From the NCBI GenBank assembly GCA_903772945.1, contig CAICTM010000003.1, forward strand, positions 1 to 64,000: a DNA stretch of 64,000 bases, in the 5' to 3' direction. This DNA comes from Seminavis robusta (lineage: Eukaryota; Bacillariophyta; Bacillariophyceae; Naviculales; Naviculaceae). A model generated the notes under the pieces. It searched no databases and had not been told where the DNA came from. It worked only from the letters and a program-made list of their open reading frames with translations. Below, in pieces: positions 63,189-64,000 of this stretch (positions are counted from its first letter, which is position 1; each line of letters opens with the position of its first letter). The position numbers were made by a program, and so were the translations under genes.

Positions 63189-64000
63189 ATGATTCCTTCT
63201 TCTCACTTCCAGTTGTCTGGGTCTCCAAGGTCCCTCAGTGGCAGTAGTGGCAGTAGTCGTAGTAGTGGTAGTAGCGGCAGTACGTCTCCCAGTCCAAGTC
63301 CTACTCAGTCTACTCCCACTAGAGGCAACAGCTTCAGTCGGAGAATGTCTTTGCCCAGTTTCAACAGCATGAGCGGTAGGAACGAGAATCACTCGGCCTT
63401 TGGCTTTGGCTTGCATCGACAGAGTAGAAGACGTAGGAGAAGTACGGGGACACGTACAACAACTACTACTAGTAGTACAGCCACTACTACTAGTAGTACA
63501 GATAGAGATCAAGGAGAGGAATGGACATTGCCTGTTCAAGTACGATCGGTTCAGAGACGCATGAGACGATTCTCCATGCCTGCAGGATCTACCCGGACTA
63601 GTACTAGTACTACTAGTACTAGTACTGATCTACTCGTCTTTGTGGACCCAAGAGCTGAAAAACCACTCAAGCTCAGAAGAATGAGACTTCGGAGATGTCA
63701 AACTCATGATGGAACTACAAACAGCACAAACAACACTAGCACTGCAAAGAGCCGATGGGACACCTCCAGTACAAACACAAACACAAACACCCACACCAAC
63801 CTGGACCCCAACCTCAACTGGAACATCAACCTACCTTACGATGCTACTACAAGTAGCACCTGTAATAGCACCTGCACTGGCACTGGCACTGGTACTGCCA
63901 AGACCAATGACTTGCAACTCTTATGTGCTGAACAAGATGCTGCCCTCGAACGAATCACTTCGGGGACTTCTCCACCCAGAATGCCAAGAAGGGGATCTTT
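63189..64000 (+). CDS. Ser/Arg-rich protein, probable RQGSF-family member, cut by window end
   Basis: From the ATG at 63189 the frame stays open for 270 codons to the window edge. It begins MIPSSHFQLSGSPRSLSGSS, followed by a Ser/Gly run, FSRRMSLPSFNSMSG, an RRRRRS patch, (TS)n runs, QRRMRRFSMPAGS, a LLVFVDPRAEKPLKLRRMR segment, (TN)n and TGTGTGT runs, and LLCAEQDAALERITSGTSPP. The last visible residues are RMPRRGSF, matching the R(Q/R)GSF that opens the C-terminal motif of the proteins at 38511 and 41499. The rest of that motif would lie beyond the window. Repeated RRxS sites are shared with that family. No folded domain is recognised. Confidence 0.68.
   Translation, partial: MIPSSHFQLSGSPRSLSGSSGSSRSSGSSGSTSPSPSPTQSTPTRGNSFSRRMSLPSFNSMSGRNENHSAFGFGLHRQSRRRRRSTGTRTTTTTSSTATTTSSTDRDQGEEWTLPVQVRSVQRRMRRFSMPAGSTRTSTSTTSTSTDLLVFVDPRAEKPLKLRRMRLRRCQTHDGTTNSTNNTSTAKSRWDTSSTNTNTNTHTNLDPNLNWNINLPYDATTSSTCNSTCTGTGTGTAKTNDLQLLCAEQDAALERITSGTSPPRMPRRGS

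Overview
The window looks like nuclear DNA of a diatom, probably a pennate one. This rests on short phase-consistent GT-AG introns, secreted proteins with Thr/Pro-rich linkers joined to a GDCD-type cysteine domain, a receptor-type cyclase/phosphodiesterase fusion of the kind expanded in diatoms, a Ty1/copia relic resembling diatom CoDi elements, and a Crypton-like recombinase gene. No species can be fixed from the sequence. I recognised no tRNA, rRNA, CRISPR array or bacterial-type operon.

Layout. 1-4.2 kb holds two transposon relics: a Ty1/copia fossil on + and a decayed DNA transposase on -. 6-9 kb has two low-complexity proteins facing tail to tail. 9.9-21.5 kb carries two spliced paralogs of a secreted GDCD-domain family, flanking a GT-B-like glycosyltransferase gene and a CDF zinc transporter. 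21.8-24 kb has remnants of coiled-coil genes and a minisatellite. 24.4-31.1 kb contains two spliced copies of an apparently undescribed small secreted Cys-rich family (DPYWNP...MERK), with a His-rich, possibly plastid-targeted protein and an ankyrin-repeat protein between them. 31.5-35.8 kb is a five-exon receptor cyclase-phosphodiesterase. Both catalytic domains lack key residues although the frame stays open. 38.5-42.5 kb has two tandem paralogs of a Ser/Arg-rich family ending in RQGSF..GSR(M/I)RTLRA. 43.5-46.1 kb is a poly-Gln protein. 47.5-51 kb is the Crypton-like recombinase gene with repetitive flanks. 51.7-60.4 kb holds a small four-helix membrane protein and a very large mucin-like, possibly GPI-anchored Ser/Thr/Pro protein. 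The latter contains a recent ~1.07 kb duplication and a one-base frame slip. 63.2 kb to the end is a further Ser/Arg-rich gene cut by the window edge.

Themes. Several genes are secreted or cell-surface (GDCD proteins, DPYWNP proteins, mucin-like giant, receptor, glycosyltransferase), so the region is rich in cell-wall and surface functions. Between genes the DNA is full of short self-complementary microsatellites built from CTAG, ACCGGT, ACATGT and ACTAGT. The same units occur inside coding regions, where they encode Thr-Gly or Thr-Ser linkers. Exon joins were chosen by hand from splice consensus, phase and paralog agreement; none is confirmed by transcripts.
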